NCBI GenBank assembly: GCA_964466185.1
Contig: CAYXMS010000001.1
Span: 22,973-86,972 of the forward strand
Length of the DNA stretch: 64,000 nucleotides
Source: CAZTYI01 sp964466185
GTDB lineage: Bacteria > Chlamydiota > Chlamydiia > Chlamydiales > SM23-39
Reading direction: 5' to 3'
Shown here: piece after piece, positions 42,365-50,693 of the stretch
Layout of the letters: each line of letters begins with the position of its first letter
Position numbering within the stretch: position 1 is the stretch's first letter
Position numbers and translations under genes: made by a program
The notes under the pieces: model-generated
Told to the model about the DNA's origin: nothing
The model's input: only the letters and a program-made list of their open reading frames with translations
Database searches by the model: none

Positions 42365-43357
42365 ATGCGTATTTTAGTTCCCGGCGGAGCCGGATATGTA
42401 GGGTCTAAACTGGTGCCTGCACTTTTGGAAAAAGGACATCAAGTTACAGTTTACGACCTTTATTTATACGGGGAAGACATTTTTGCAAACCTTGAAAAGA
42501 ATACTAACCTCACGCAAATCAAAGCCGATCTTAGGGATTTGGAAAAAGTGGATAAAGCTTTAAATAAGATTGATGCTGTAATTCATTTGGCCTGCATTTC
42601 AAACGATCCCAGTTTTGAACTTAATCCAGAGCTTGGCAAGTCAATTAACTTAGACGCTTTTGAGCCTTTTGTAAAACTTGCTAAAAAGCATAAGGTTAAA
42701 CGCTTTGTTTATGCATCGTCTTCTTCTGTTTATGGTATCAAGCAAGAAAAAAATGTAACTGAAGACATGGAATTAGAGCCTTTGACCGATTATTCCAAGT
42801 TCAAAGCTGAGTGTGAGAAGATTCTTTTGAAATACAAGTCGGATAATTTTATTTGCACAGTATTAAGGCCCGCGACTGTTTGCGGATATGCTCCCCGTCA
42901 AAGAATGGATGTTGTAGTTAACATATTGACCAATTTAGCTTATAATACCGGAAAAATTAAAATTATGGGAGGAAAACAGCTTAGGCCTAATATTCATATT
43001 GATGATATGGTTAGAGCTTATTTGCATGTTTTGAAAGCTCCTAAAGCCAAAGTCCAAGGAGAGATTTTTAATGTTGGATATCACAACCATAGCGTTTTGG
43101 ATTTAGGACAAATGGTAGCGGATATTATTGGTAAAAAGAAAAAAGTCGAGCTGGAAATTGTAAAAACAGACGACAATCGGTCTTATCATGTAAATTCTGA
43201 TAAGATTAAACAGAAAATCGGCTTTGAGCCACTCTACAATATTGAAAAAGCCATAGAAGATTTGCTAACAGCTTTTGAAAAAAAATTGCTGCCCAACTCT
43301 TTAGAAGACAAGCGCTATTTCAATATTCAAACCATGAAAGAAGTTAATTTGTCTTAA
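42365..43357 (+). CDS. NAD-dependent epimerase/dehydratase, extended SDR
   Basis: 330 residues, first gene of the sugar island. Rossmann motif GGAGYVGSKLVPALLEKGH at residues 7-25, catalytic YSKFK (Tyr-x3-Lys) preceded by YASSSSVYG, and the substrate-binding region QRMDVVVNILTNLAYNTGK. The sugar nucleotide cannot be told from sequence. It is 64 bases before the GT9 gene. Confidence 0.8.
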   Translation: MRILVPGGAGYVGSKLVPALLEKGHQVTVYDLYLYGEDIFANLEKNTNLTQIKADLRDLEKVDKALNKIDAVIHLACISNDPSFELNPELGKSINLDAFEPFVKLAKKHKVKRFVYASSSSVYGIKQEKNVTEDMELEPLTDYSKFKAECEKILLKYKSDNFICTVLRPATVCGYAPRQRMDVVVNILTNLAYNTGKIKIMGGKQLRPNIHIDDMVRAYLHVLKAPKAKVQGEIFNVGYHNHSVLDLGQMVADIIGKKKKVELEIVKTDDNRSYHVNSDKIKQKIGFEPLYNIEKAIEDLLTAFEKKLLPNSLEDKRYFNIQTMKEVNLS

Positions 43358-43420
43358 AAAAATATTTTATTTTTGACTCTTTTATTGTATGCTTGCTCCT
43401 AAAGTAAGGGATTTATATTT

Positions 43421-44671
43421 ATGCTTAAAAAAACTCCTCTTTCAGGAGCTTACTTGGCGAAAAATCCTATTTTGCTGTCCCTGCTTTTTCTGATAGATTT
43501 TTTTACTTGGCCTTTAAAAAGAAAAAGCAAGAAAAAATTCGGTTTGCAAAATCCGCCTCAAAAAATTCTCTTAAGTAATTTAGGACATTTGGGAGATGTG
43601 GTTATTGCAACTTCAGTTTTGCCCGTTTTAAAAAAAGCCTTTCCTGAAGCTGAAATTGGCTTTCTGGTCAGCAGCTATTCCCAGCAAGTTGTTAAAGAGC
43701 ATCCCTTAATAAATAGAATCTATCTTTTAGATCATTGGAAACTTAATCGGGAAAAAATCAGTCTTTTGCAAAAGATTAAAAAATATTGGTCTATGAAAAG
43801 AAAGGCTTTGAAGGAGATTAAACAAGATAAATATGATTTGGCTATAGACCTTTATTTTTATTTTCCTAACAGCATCCCTCTTTTATGGAAGGCTAAAATA
43901 CCTCAAAGAATAGGTTTTCAGAGTGGAGGATTTAAAAATCTGCTAACGGATTTTTGTCCTTTCGAGAACAAAAATCATTATGTTTCTCAATATTATTTAG
44001 ATCTTTTGAAAAAAATAGCTGTTCCATCTGTTTATTTTTCGTATTTGAAAGTTTGTTTAAAAAAGCCGCAAGTAGATTGTGATAAAATGCTGCCTTTAGA
44101 GTTTTGGAAAAAAGGTTTTTTAATTTTACATATGGGAGCAGGTTCGGAACTGAAAAAATGGCCCCAGGAAAAATGGCATAAACTGGCAGGCCGTTTGATC
44201 GACCAAGGATATTTATTGGCTTTTACGGGAAAAGGAAAAGAAGAAAAAGCAGCTATTTTTAATATTACCAAAAACTTTTCTCAAACTGTTAATTTGTGTG
44301 ATCAATTGGATTTTGAAAAATTGCAGTTTTTAGTTAAAAATAGCTTAGCCGTTATTTGCAGCGACTCTTTAGTTTCTCATTTAGCAGGGGCTTATAACGT
44401 GCCTGCTGTTATTTTATTTGCGGGTTTGAATAACTATCATCATTGGACTCCCCAAGATACTTTTGCTAAACCTTTAGTGAAACAAGTAGCCTGCCTTCCC
44501 TGCTTTGCTAAAAAGGGCTGTTCGAAAATGAACGGCAAGAAAAATATGACAGTAGAAATTACAGTAGAAGAAGTAGAAGAAAGTCTGAATTTGATTTTAG
44601 ATCAAAAACAAAAGCTAAAACAAAACATCAAATCCGCTAAACAACTTTTACAAGATACACTTTCTAAGTGA
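43421..44671 (+). CDS. Glycosyltransferase family 9 (heptosyltransferase-like)
   Basis: 416 residues, GT-B fold. The N-terminal part has LLSNLGHLGDVVIATSVLPV, and the C-terminal part has the sugar-phosphate-binding LHMGAGSELKKWPQEKW and ICSDSLVSHLAGAYNVPAV. Family members transfer ADP- or GDP-heptose to LPS core. The N-terminal extension of about 40 residues (FLIDFFTWPLKRKSKKK) may associate with the membrane. Chlamydia proper lacks heptose in its LPS, so presence here is notable. Confidence 0.82.
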   Translation: MLKKTPLSGAYLAKNPILLSLLFLIDFFTWPLKRKSKKKFGLQNPPQKILLSNLGHLGDVVIATSVLPVLKKAFPEAEIGFLVSSYSQQVVKEHPLINRIYLLDHWKLNREKISLLQKIKKYWSMKRKALKEIKQDKYDLAIDLYFYFPNSIPLLWKAKIPQRIGFQSGGFKNLLTDFCPFENKNHYVSQYYLDLLKKIAVPSVYFSYLKVCLKKPQVDCDKMLPLEFWKKGFLILHMGAGSELKKWPQEKWHKLAGRLIDQGYLLAFTGKGKEEKAAIFNITKNFSQTVNLCDQLDFEKLQFLVKNSLAVICSDSLVSHLAGAYNVPAVILFAGLNNYHHWTPQDTFAKPLVKQVACLPCFAKKGCSKMNGKKNMTVEITVEEVEESLNLILDQKQKLKQNIKSAKQLLQDTLSK

Positions 44672-44689
44672 AGCTTATTTTTTTGATAT

Positions 44690-44857
44690 GATCGCGACGT
44701 AAATGCTGCGGTCAACACTCTCTCATTGCCGGGCTCGGAACGAGCCACGAGAGCAAGCGTAAGCTTGCGTCAGGAATTCCCTGTCTTGAGGCATGGGGAG
44801 GTTCAAAGAGGCTTGAAGACGACTTTTCTTAAAAATAAATTGGTGCTATTTTGTTAA
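44690..44857 (+). pseudogene. TnpB C-terminal relic with right-end sequence
   Basis: In frame it encodes DRDVNAAVNTLSLPGSERAT, carrying the RuvC-III Asp motif (DRDxNAAxN) of IS605/IS607-type TnpB. The tail SVSLRQEFPVLRHGEVQRGL follows, with TAA at 44855. The rest of TnpB is absent. It includes the GGCATGGGGAGGTTCAAAG block also seen at 15002-15103. It lies in the 215-base gap between the GT9 and GT17 genes. Confidence 0.75.
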
Positions 44858-44886
44858 TAATTTTTTAGTTTAACAGGTTTTTTTTT

Positions 44887-45777
44887 ATGAAACGCAAAAT
44901 GCTTTTTTACAGCGGACTTTTTTTTGGGTTTTTAGCTTTAGTTTATTCTGTTTTGGAATTCGGTTTTAAAATTCCAATTTTTTATAAACCAAAAATCTAT
45001 GACTGTTTTATGGTTTTTAATGAACTGGATCTTTTGGAAGTTCATTTGGCAGAACTCTATGATCAGGTTGACAAGTTTGTGATCGTAGAATGCATAGAAT
45101 GTCAAAATGGCAAATTAAAACCCCTTTATTTCCAAGAAAATAAACAGCGCTATCAAAAATATCTGGATAAAATTATTCATATAGTGGTCGAAGAAAGACC
45201 TTATCTTGGAGTAGAAGATCCCTGGCATCGGGAATTTTTTCAGCGCAATCAAATTTTAAGAGGACTGAAAAAATGCCATCCTAAAGATATTGTTATTATT
45301 ACGGATTTGGATGAGATCTTACGCGGTGATAAGATACAAGCCATGGTTAAAAGACTGAAAAAAAATAAAGATCCGGTACTGGTTCCTATTTTGGATTTTC
45401 ATCGCTGGTTTTATAACTTTAAAGAAAAAGAGCCCATGACTGCTACTATTTTAACTACTTATAAGCATGTTAGAAAACATAAGCCCCAAAAAGTAAGAAT
45501 GCGCAGGTTTGGACATATGACTTTTCCAGATGGAGGCTGGCATTTCAGCAATATGGGCGGCTGGAAAACTTTTATGGAAAAGCTCCATTCTTTTAGCCAT
45601 TGGAGAGAGTGCTTGGCAGATAAAGACAATTTAGATCCCCAAAAAACTTATGAAAGAATTAAGGCTGATTTGGAAGTGGTAGAAATAGATGAAACTTTTC
45701 CTAAATATATTCGTGATCATTTAGATGAATTTATTCAAAAAGGATACATCGATACAGGCAAAGGGTTTTTGCAATAA
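44887..45777 (+). CDS. Glycosyltransferase family 17 (N-acetylglucosaminyltransferase-like)
   Basis: 296 residues. An N-terminal membrane anchor (LFYSGLFFGFLALVYSVLEF) is followed by the family 17 blocks YDCFMVFNELDLLEVHLAEL, LKPLYFQENKQRYQKYLDKI, WHREFFQRNQ and the DxD-like IITDLDEILRGDKI. Family 17 is best known from eukaryotic bisecting GlcNAc transferases and occurs in scattered bacterial sugar clusters. The acceptor is unknown. A TnpB relic lies directly upstream. Confidence 0.75.
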   Translation: MKRKMLFYSGLFFGFLALVYSVLEFGFKIPIFYKPKIYDCFMVFNELDLLEVHLAELYDQVDKFVIVECIECQNGKLKPLYFQENKQRYQKYLDKIIHIVVEERPYLGVEDPWHREFFQRNQILRGLKKCHPKDIVIITDLDEILRGDKIQAMVKRLKKNKDPVLVPILDFHRWFYNFKEKEPMTATILTTYKHVRKHKPQKVRMRRFGHMTFPDGGWHFSNMGGWKTFMEKLHSFSHWRECLADKDNLDPQKTYERIKADLEVVEIDETFPKYIRDHLDEFIQKGYIDTGKGFLQ

Positions 45778-45823
45778 AGAACTAAAGGCCGTTAAATTTT
45801 TAGATTTGGAGATTTATTAAACT

Positions 45824-46831
45824 ATGAAAGCAATTGTTACAGGTGGAGCTGGGTTTATAGGCAGTCATTTAACTGAGCTGCTTTTGGAAAAAGGATTTGA
45901 AGTTTTAGTTATTGATAATTTGTCTGGCGGTTGGCTGAAAAATCTCAAAACAGTTCAAAAACATCCCAATTTTTCTTTTCAAGAAGTAGATATCAGGGAT
46001 AAGCAAAAAATGGCTGATATATTTGCTGAAAATTCTCCTGATTGGATTTTTCATTTAGCAGCTTTAGCTGATATAGTACCTTCAATTGAAAAACCAAGAG
46101 ATTATTTTGAAACCAATGTTTTAGGAACTTTTAATGTTTTAGAATGTGCTAAAAAAGCCAAGGTTAAGCGCTTTATTTATGCAGCTTCTTCTTCTTGCTA
46201 TGGTCTTGCTCAAGAATTTCCAACTCCTGAAACTGCAAAAATAGATCCACAATATCCTTATGCTTTAACAAAGTATTTAGGAGAAGAAACTGTTATGCAC
46301 TGGGCTCAGGTCTATTCTCTTCCGGCCTTGTCTTTGAGGTTTTTTAATGTTTATGGACCAAGAGCCAGAACAACAGGCGCTTATGGTGCGGTTTTCGGAG
46401 TCTTTTTAGGACAAAAACTAAATCATAAACCATATACTATAGTCGGCAACGGCGAGCAGACTCGGGATTTTACTTATGTGACAGATGTGGCAGATGCTAT
46501 GTATACTGCTGCTAAATCTAATCTTTCGGGAGACATTTTTAATGTCGGTAGCTCCGGTCATTATAGTGTTAATTCTTTAATTAGACTTTTAGGAGGCGGT
46601 GAGAAAATTCATATTCCTAAGAGACCAGGAGAGCCTGATTGTACGTTTGCTGATGTTTCTAAAATTCAGAAAAAATTGGGTTGGAAAGCTCAAGTCTCTT
46701 TTGAACAGGGAGTTGCTCTGCTTTTGGAAAAAATTGATGAATTTAAAGATGCTCCTGTTTGGGAGCCTAAGACTATTAAGCAGGCAACAGAAAAATGGTT
46801 TAGATATTTAGGTCAATCATCCTCTTTCTAA
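45824..46831 (+). CDS. NAD-dependent nucleotide-sugar epimerase, extended SDR
   Basis: 335 residues. Rossmann motif GGAGFIGSHLTELLLEKGF, catalytic YALTK preceded by YAASSSCYG, then FFNVYGPRAR and GNGEQTRDFTYVTDV, typical of UDP-glucose/GlcNAc 4-epimerase-like enzymes. The last five residues (QSSSF) and the stop codon are encoded by the 5' end of the HEARO-like element starting at 46812, so the native C-terminus has been replaced. The gene product should still fold, as the change is limited to the extreme tail. Confidence 0.85.
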   Translation: MKAIVTGGAGFIGSHLTELLLEKGFEVLVIDNLSGGWLKNLKTVQKHPNFSFQEVDIRDKQKMADIFAENSPDWIFHLAALADIVPSIEKPRDYFETNVLGTFNVLECAKKAKVKRFIYAASSSCYGLAQEFPTPETAKIDPQYPYALTKYLGEETVMHWAQVYSLPALSLRFFNVYGPRARTTGAYGAVFGVFLGQKLNHKPYTIVGNGEQTRDFTYVTDVADAMYTAAKSNLSGDIFNVGSSGHYSVNSLIRLLGGGEKIHIPKRPGEPDCTFADVSKIQKKLGWKAQVSFEQGVALLLEKIDEFKDAPVWEPKTIKQATEKWFRYLGQSSSF

Positions 46832-47196
46832 AGTAAGAGGCTTGGAACCGTAAGTTACAAGGAAAACTGGTTGATTAGGAATCACACAGGACGCTTTATG
46901 CAGCATTTGGTTAGAAGAGATTACATACATACTTTGGAATGTTTCAGTCAGTGGCTGTGCGCAAGTTTCAAGCTCTGTGGTTGGTGGTTAAATGTTATGA
47001 GGGGTAAGGACTGTGTTGCTAGCTTAAAAATGTTTTTCAACACTCTCGATGCAATTCTAACCACTTGGGCAGGCGGAACAGAACTTTATATTTTTGCAGG
47101 TCTTTGTTGTTTCTGCCCTAATTTTTTAACAATTAACCGGAGGGGCAGCATTTCTTCCAATATCTAAAGAAGTTGGTTTCCATGCTGTCGATTTTC
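46812..47196 (+). mobile_element. HEARO/IscB-type element without nuclease gene
   Basis: It starts GTCAATCATCCTCTTTCTAA inside the end of the epimerase gene. Shared blocks follow: AGGCTTGGAACCGTAAG, AAACTGGTTGATTAGGAA, TTGGTTAGAAGAGATTACAT, AACACTCTCGATGCAATTCT and AGGCGGAACAGAAC. The 3' part is the iscB C-terminal remnant (CCGGAGGGGCAGC to CCATGCTGTCGATTTTC). The iscB body is absent. The element ends exactly before ATGA, the start of the isomerase gene at 47197. The 385 bases are otherwise gene-free. Confidence 0.68.
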
Positions 47197-47847
47197 ATGA
47201 TTTTTCAGAGACTTAATGAACTAAATCAAGTTATAGAAAATTGTGAATATTCTAAAAAAACAGATCAGCAAAATTTTAAAAACAAAATTAGCGCTTATTT
47301 AAAACAGGTCCTTTTAGAACCAGAACAAGGATTTCTTTTCTTTGCTAAAATTTTAAAGGAAACTGTTGAGAAAAAAGGTAAAATATTTGTCATCGGCAAT
47401 GGAGGTAGTGCTGGTATTGCTTCTCATTTTGCAACCGATCTTTTAAAAGGGATAGAAATTCCTGCTATGACATTGTTTGATTCTAATATCATGACTTGTC
47501 TTTCTAATGATTATGGATATGAACATGTTTTTAGCGTCCCTTTAAAAAGGCTTTTGAGAAAAGAAGATTCGCTGGTTGCTATTAGCAGCTCTGGCAATTC
47601 TAAAAATATTGTCAATGCAGCACAGGTTGCAGTTGATCATAAAATTTCATTAATTACCCTATCCGGTTTTAAAAAAGATAATCTTTTAAGAAAAATGGGA
47701 AATTTAAATATTTGGATAAATCAAGAAGATTATGGATTAGTTGAAACTGGCCATTTTTTCATTTTGCATACTATTATAGATCTTTGGAAAGTTGGTTATT
47801 TTTCTAAAAATAATAAGGAACAATTAGCTTATGCAAAGCAAGATTAA
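47197..47847 (+). CDS. gmhA: Sedoheptulose-7-phosphate isomerase-like SIS protein (GmhA-like)
   Basis: About 216 residues from ATG at 47197 (MIFQRLNELNQVIEN). The frame extends eight codons upstream to a TTG inside the element, which I reject. The SIS fold shows IFVIGNGGSAGIASHFATDL and LVAISSSGNSKNIVNAAQVA, the phosphate-binding loops of GmhA, which converts sedoheptulose 7-phosphate to D-manno-heptose 7-phosphate. DiaA is the main alternative, but the HddA, HddC and heptose-fusion neighbours favour GmhA. The start ATG belongs to the ATGA at the element boundary. The stop overlaps the next gene by 17 bases. Confidence 0.78.
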   Translation: MIFQRLNELNQVIENCEYSKKTDQQNFKNKISAYLKQVLLEPEQGFLFFAKILKETVEKKGKIFVIGNGGSAGIASHFATDLLKGIEIPAMTLFDSNIMTCLSNDYGYEHVFSVPLKRLLRKEDSLVAISSSGNSKNIVNAAQVAVDHKISLITLSGFKKDNLLRKMGNLNIWINQEDYGLVETGHFFILHTIIDLWKVGYFSKNNKEQLAYAKQD

Positions 47848-49357
47848 GAGTTTTCAAGAATTGAAAGAAATTTTACAAAAATTAAAACAGCAAAAACAAA
47901 AAATTGTTCAATGCCATGGAGTTTTTGATCTTTTACATCTAGGGCATATTAGACATTTAAAAGAAGCTAAAAAGCTCGGAGATAAATTAATAGTCTCTGT
48001 AACCCCTGACCGATATGTGAATAAAGGCCCGGGAAGACCTGCTTTTAAAGAAAATCTCAGATTGGAAACTTTGGCAGCGATAGGAGTAGTGGATTATGTA
48101 GTTTTAAATGATGCTCCAGATGCAATTTCCGCCATAAAAAAAATTCAGCCTAAGGTATATGTAAAAGGCGTTGAATATAAAAATCATAAAAAAGATGTAA
48201 CTGGAAAAATTTCTCGGGAAACCGCAGCTGTTGAAAATCATGGGGGTGAGATTTATTATTCGGATGATATCGTGTTTAGCTCATCGAGCTTGATTAATAA
48301 GTATTTAATGCCCTCTTCTCCTGAAGTTGAAAGATTTATTCAGCAAGTGAAAGCTCAATATTCTTTAGAACAACTTATAGAAAAAATTGAAAATCTGGCT
48401 GATTTAAAAGTTGTTATTGTTGGCGATGCTATTTTAGATGAATATCAATATGTTGAGCTTTTAGGTCAATCAGGAAAAGGCCTGCATATGGTGGCAGCTT
48501 TGCGGGATAAAGAGCTGTTCTTAGGTGGCAGTTTGATCTTAGCTAACCATATTGCTCAATTTGTTAAAGAAGTAGTTTTAATAACTGCATTAGGAGAAAA
48601 ATGCCCTCATTTGAATTTTATCCGAGAAAAATTAGATAAAAAAGTTATTTTACAACCTATATATATAAAAGATAAACCTACTTTGGTTAAAAAAAGATAT
48701 GTTTTGCAAGACGGGAAATCATTAACCAAACTTTTTGAGGTTTATTCTTTTAATGACTTTCATTTAAATTCTGATAAATTAAATCTGGCTTTACAAGAAA
48801 TCAAAAAAGCTGCTTCAAATGCACAGATGCTGTTAGTAAGTGATTTTGGCAATGGCTTTACCAACAATGGATTAATTCAAGGATTGGCAAAAATACCAAT
48901 TTTTATGGCCTTAAATACTCAAATCAATAGCGGAAATCGTGGGTATAATGTTGTGACTCAGTATAAAAAAGCAGATTATATTTCTTTGAATGAACCAGAA
49001 GTAAGGTTCGCAGCTCATGATCGCTATGCTCCTTTAGATGAAGTAGTTGCAACTATTTGTCAAAAAATGAAGTGCCAATCTTTTTCTGTCACTCGCGGTA
49101 TTAATGGTGTTTTCTGTTTGGAACAAGGTAAATCTGCTTTACAAATACCGGCTTTTGTTTCTGAAGTGGTTGATAGAGTCGGAGCCGGAGACAGTTATTT
49201 AGCTTTGAGCAGTTTGTGTAAAGCCAAAGGCTATCCTATGATTGTTTCCGGTTTCATTGGTTCTTTAGCAGCTGCTTTGGAAGTACAAATAGTAGGTAAT
49301 AAAGAAGCTGTTAAAAAAGATGCTTTAGTTAAATTTTTAACTCGCCTTATGAAATAA
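47831..49357 (+). CDS. Bifunctional heptose-type nucleotidyltransferase-kinase, domain order reversed relative to HldE
   Basis: 508 residues. Residues about 15-165 are a cytidylyltransferase-like domain (CHGVFDLLHLGHIRHLKEAK with the HxGH motif, and VSVTPDRYVNKGPGRPAF). Residues about 185-508 are a PfkB/ribokinase-type kinase (VVIVGDAILDEYQYVELLG, and the C-terminal VVDRVGAGDSYLALSSL with the GAGD anion hole). E. coli HldE has kinase first and transferase second, so this is the opposite arrangement. It would phosphorylate and activate a heptose phosphate or similar sugar; which nucleotide is used cannot be read. Coupled to the GmhA-like gene by a 17-base overlap. Confidence 0.78.
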   Translation: MQSKIKSFQELKEILQKLKQQKQKIVQCHGVFDLLHLGHIRHLKEAKKLGDKLIVSVTPDRYVNKGPGRPAFKENLRLETLAAIGVVDYVVLNDAPDAISAIKKIQPKVYVKGVEYKNHKKDVTGKISRETAAVENHGGEIYYSDDIVFSSSSLINKYLMPSSPEVERFIQQVKAQYSLEQLIEKIENLADLKVVIVGDAILDEYQYVELLGQSGKGLHMVAALRDKELFLGGSLILANHIAQFVKEVVLITALGEKCPHLNFIREKLDKKVILQPIYIKDKPTLVKKRYVLQDGKSLTKLFEVYSFNDFHLNSDKLNLALQEIKKAASNAQMLLVSDFGNGFTNNGLIQGLAKIPIFMALNTQINSGNRGYNVVTQYKKADYISLNEPEVRFAAHDRYAPLDEVVATICQKMKCQSFSVTRGINGVFCLEQGKSALQIPAFVSEVVDRVGAGDSYLALSSLCKAKGYPMIVSGFIGSLAAALEVQIVGNKEAVKKDALVKFLTRLMK

Positions 49358-49412
49358 GAATATTAAGAATTTAGGTTTTTCAAGCCATTAAAAAAAAAAG
49401 GAGCTTTTGTAA

Positions 49413-50420
49413 ATGAAAAAAATTTTAGTGATTGGAAGTAATTCTTTTTCCGGAAGTGATTTCATTGATCTGTTACTTGAAAAAAATATGAAAAAGTTAG
49501 ATTACCAAGTAATCGGAATTAGCCGCTCTAAAGAAAAAGAATCTCTTTTTTTGCCTTATAAAAATAAAAGCCGAGATCTGAAAAATTTTAAATTTTTTCA
49601 AATTGATTTGAATCAAGATTTAGATAAATTGAATGTTTTATTAGATGATTTTAAACCTGAATATATTGTTAATTTTGCAGCACAAAGTGAAGTTGGGCCT
49701 TCATGGGATAATCCTCATCATTGGTTTCAAACCAATGCTGTAGCTTTGACAAAATTAGCTAATCTTTTAAAAGATAAAAAGTTTTTAAAAAAATATGTTC
49801 ATATTTCTTCTCCTGAAGTTTATGGGAGTTGCGAGGGTCTTGTTAAAGAAGATTATCCTATGAATCCTTCAACTCCATATGCTGCTTCTAAAGCAGCTGG
49901 TGATTTTTCTTTGTTCACTTATTATAAAAATTTTGGGTTTCCTTTAGTTATGATAAGATCAACCAATGTTTATGGAGCTTATCAGCAATTATTTAAAATT
50001 ATTCCAAGATCTGTAATTAATATCAAAAAAGGGAAAAAGATAGAGCTGCATGGAGGAGGACGGGCTATTAAGTCATATATTCATATCAGAGACATTTCAG
50101 AAGGAGAACTATTAGCTATGGAAAAAGGTAAAATCGGCCAGATTTATCATTTTTCTCCACCTCAAGGTATTCAAGTGAAAGAATTGGTGAGATTAATTTG
50201 CCAAAAAATGGAAGTCTCTTTTGAAGATAATACTTTGATTGCTCCGGAACGACTGGGTCAGGATAAAGCTTATGTAATTGATTCTCAAAAAGCCCTTAAT
50301 GAGCTAAACTGGAAACCAAAAATAAGCATTGAACAAGGAATTACTGAAACGATTAATTGGATTCAAGACTGTTTTTCTGATATCAAAAATCAACCTTTGC
50401 ATTATGTTCATAAAACTTAA
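49413..50420 (+). CDS. Sugar-nucleotide 4,6-dehydratase-like extended SDR
   Basis: 335 residues. Rossmann motif VIGSNSFSGSDFIDLLLEK, then YIVNFAAQSEVGPSWDNPHH, HISSPEVYGSCEGLVKED and catalytic YAASKAAGD, a pattern close to dTDP-glucose or GDP-mannose/heptose dehydratases. In a GDP-heptose setting a 4,6-dehydratase (DmhA-type) is plausible, but that is inference from context. It has an AAAGGAG ribosome binding site. Confidence 0.75.
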   Translation: MKKILVIGSNSFSGSDFIDLLLEKNMKKLDYQVIGISRSKEKESLFLPYKNKSRDLKNFKFFQIDLNQDLDKLNVLLDDFKPEYIVNFAAQSEVGPSWDNPHHWFQTNAVALTKLANLLKDKKFLKKYVHISSPEVYGSCEGLVKEDYPMNPSTPYAASKAAGDFSLFTYYKNFGFPLVMIRSTNVYGAYQQLFKIIPRSVINIKKGKKIELHGGGRAIKSYIHIRDISEGELLAMEKGKIGQIYHFSPPQGIQVKELVRLICQKMEVSFEDNTLIAPERLGQDKAYVIDSQKALNELNWKPKISIEQGITETINWIQDCFSDIKNQPLHYVHKT

Positions 50421-50693
50421 AGATGTGACATTTTCTTGGCATTTACATACCGAGGATTTTCGAGATGTAATCCTAAAATAGATGAGGCAAGAATCTAATC
50501 AGTGTTGATACCTTGTCAAAAATTATTGCAAATGCTTGAGTAAAATTTTTATTTTGTTGAAATAAAGGAGCGTTTTTCTAAGTTCTTTCATATATTTAAA
50601 GTTGCTAATTTAGACTGTCTTTTGTTAAGAAAAGTGGCTTAGATATGGAGAAATATGAGAAAATAGGCGGATTGCTAAAACGGGAAAAAGTCT
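50421..50693. other. 273-base spacer inside the sugar island
   Basis: An imperfect hairpin (TTACAT 50443-50448 with ATGTAA 50465-50470, inner CGA/TCG pairs) lies after the dehydratase stop. The rest is AT-rich and gene-free, and must carry the promoter for the glycosyltransferase at 50694 if that gene is transcribed separately. Confidence 0.35.

Noticed and set aside
46871..47167. 98-codon open frame inside the element at 46812-47196
   Set aside because: It is a reading of the conserved RNA region and the iscB 3' remnant. It lacks any IscB domain and differs in frame between copies.
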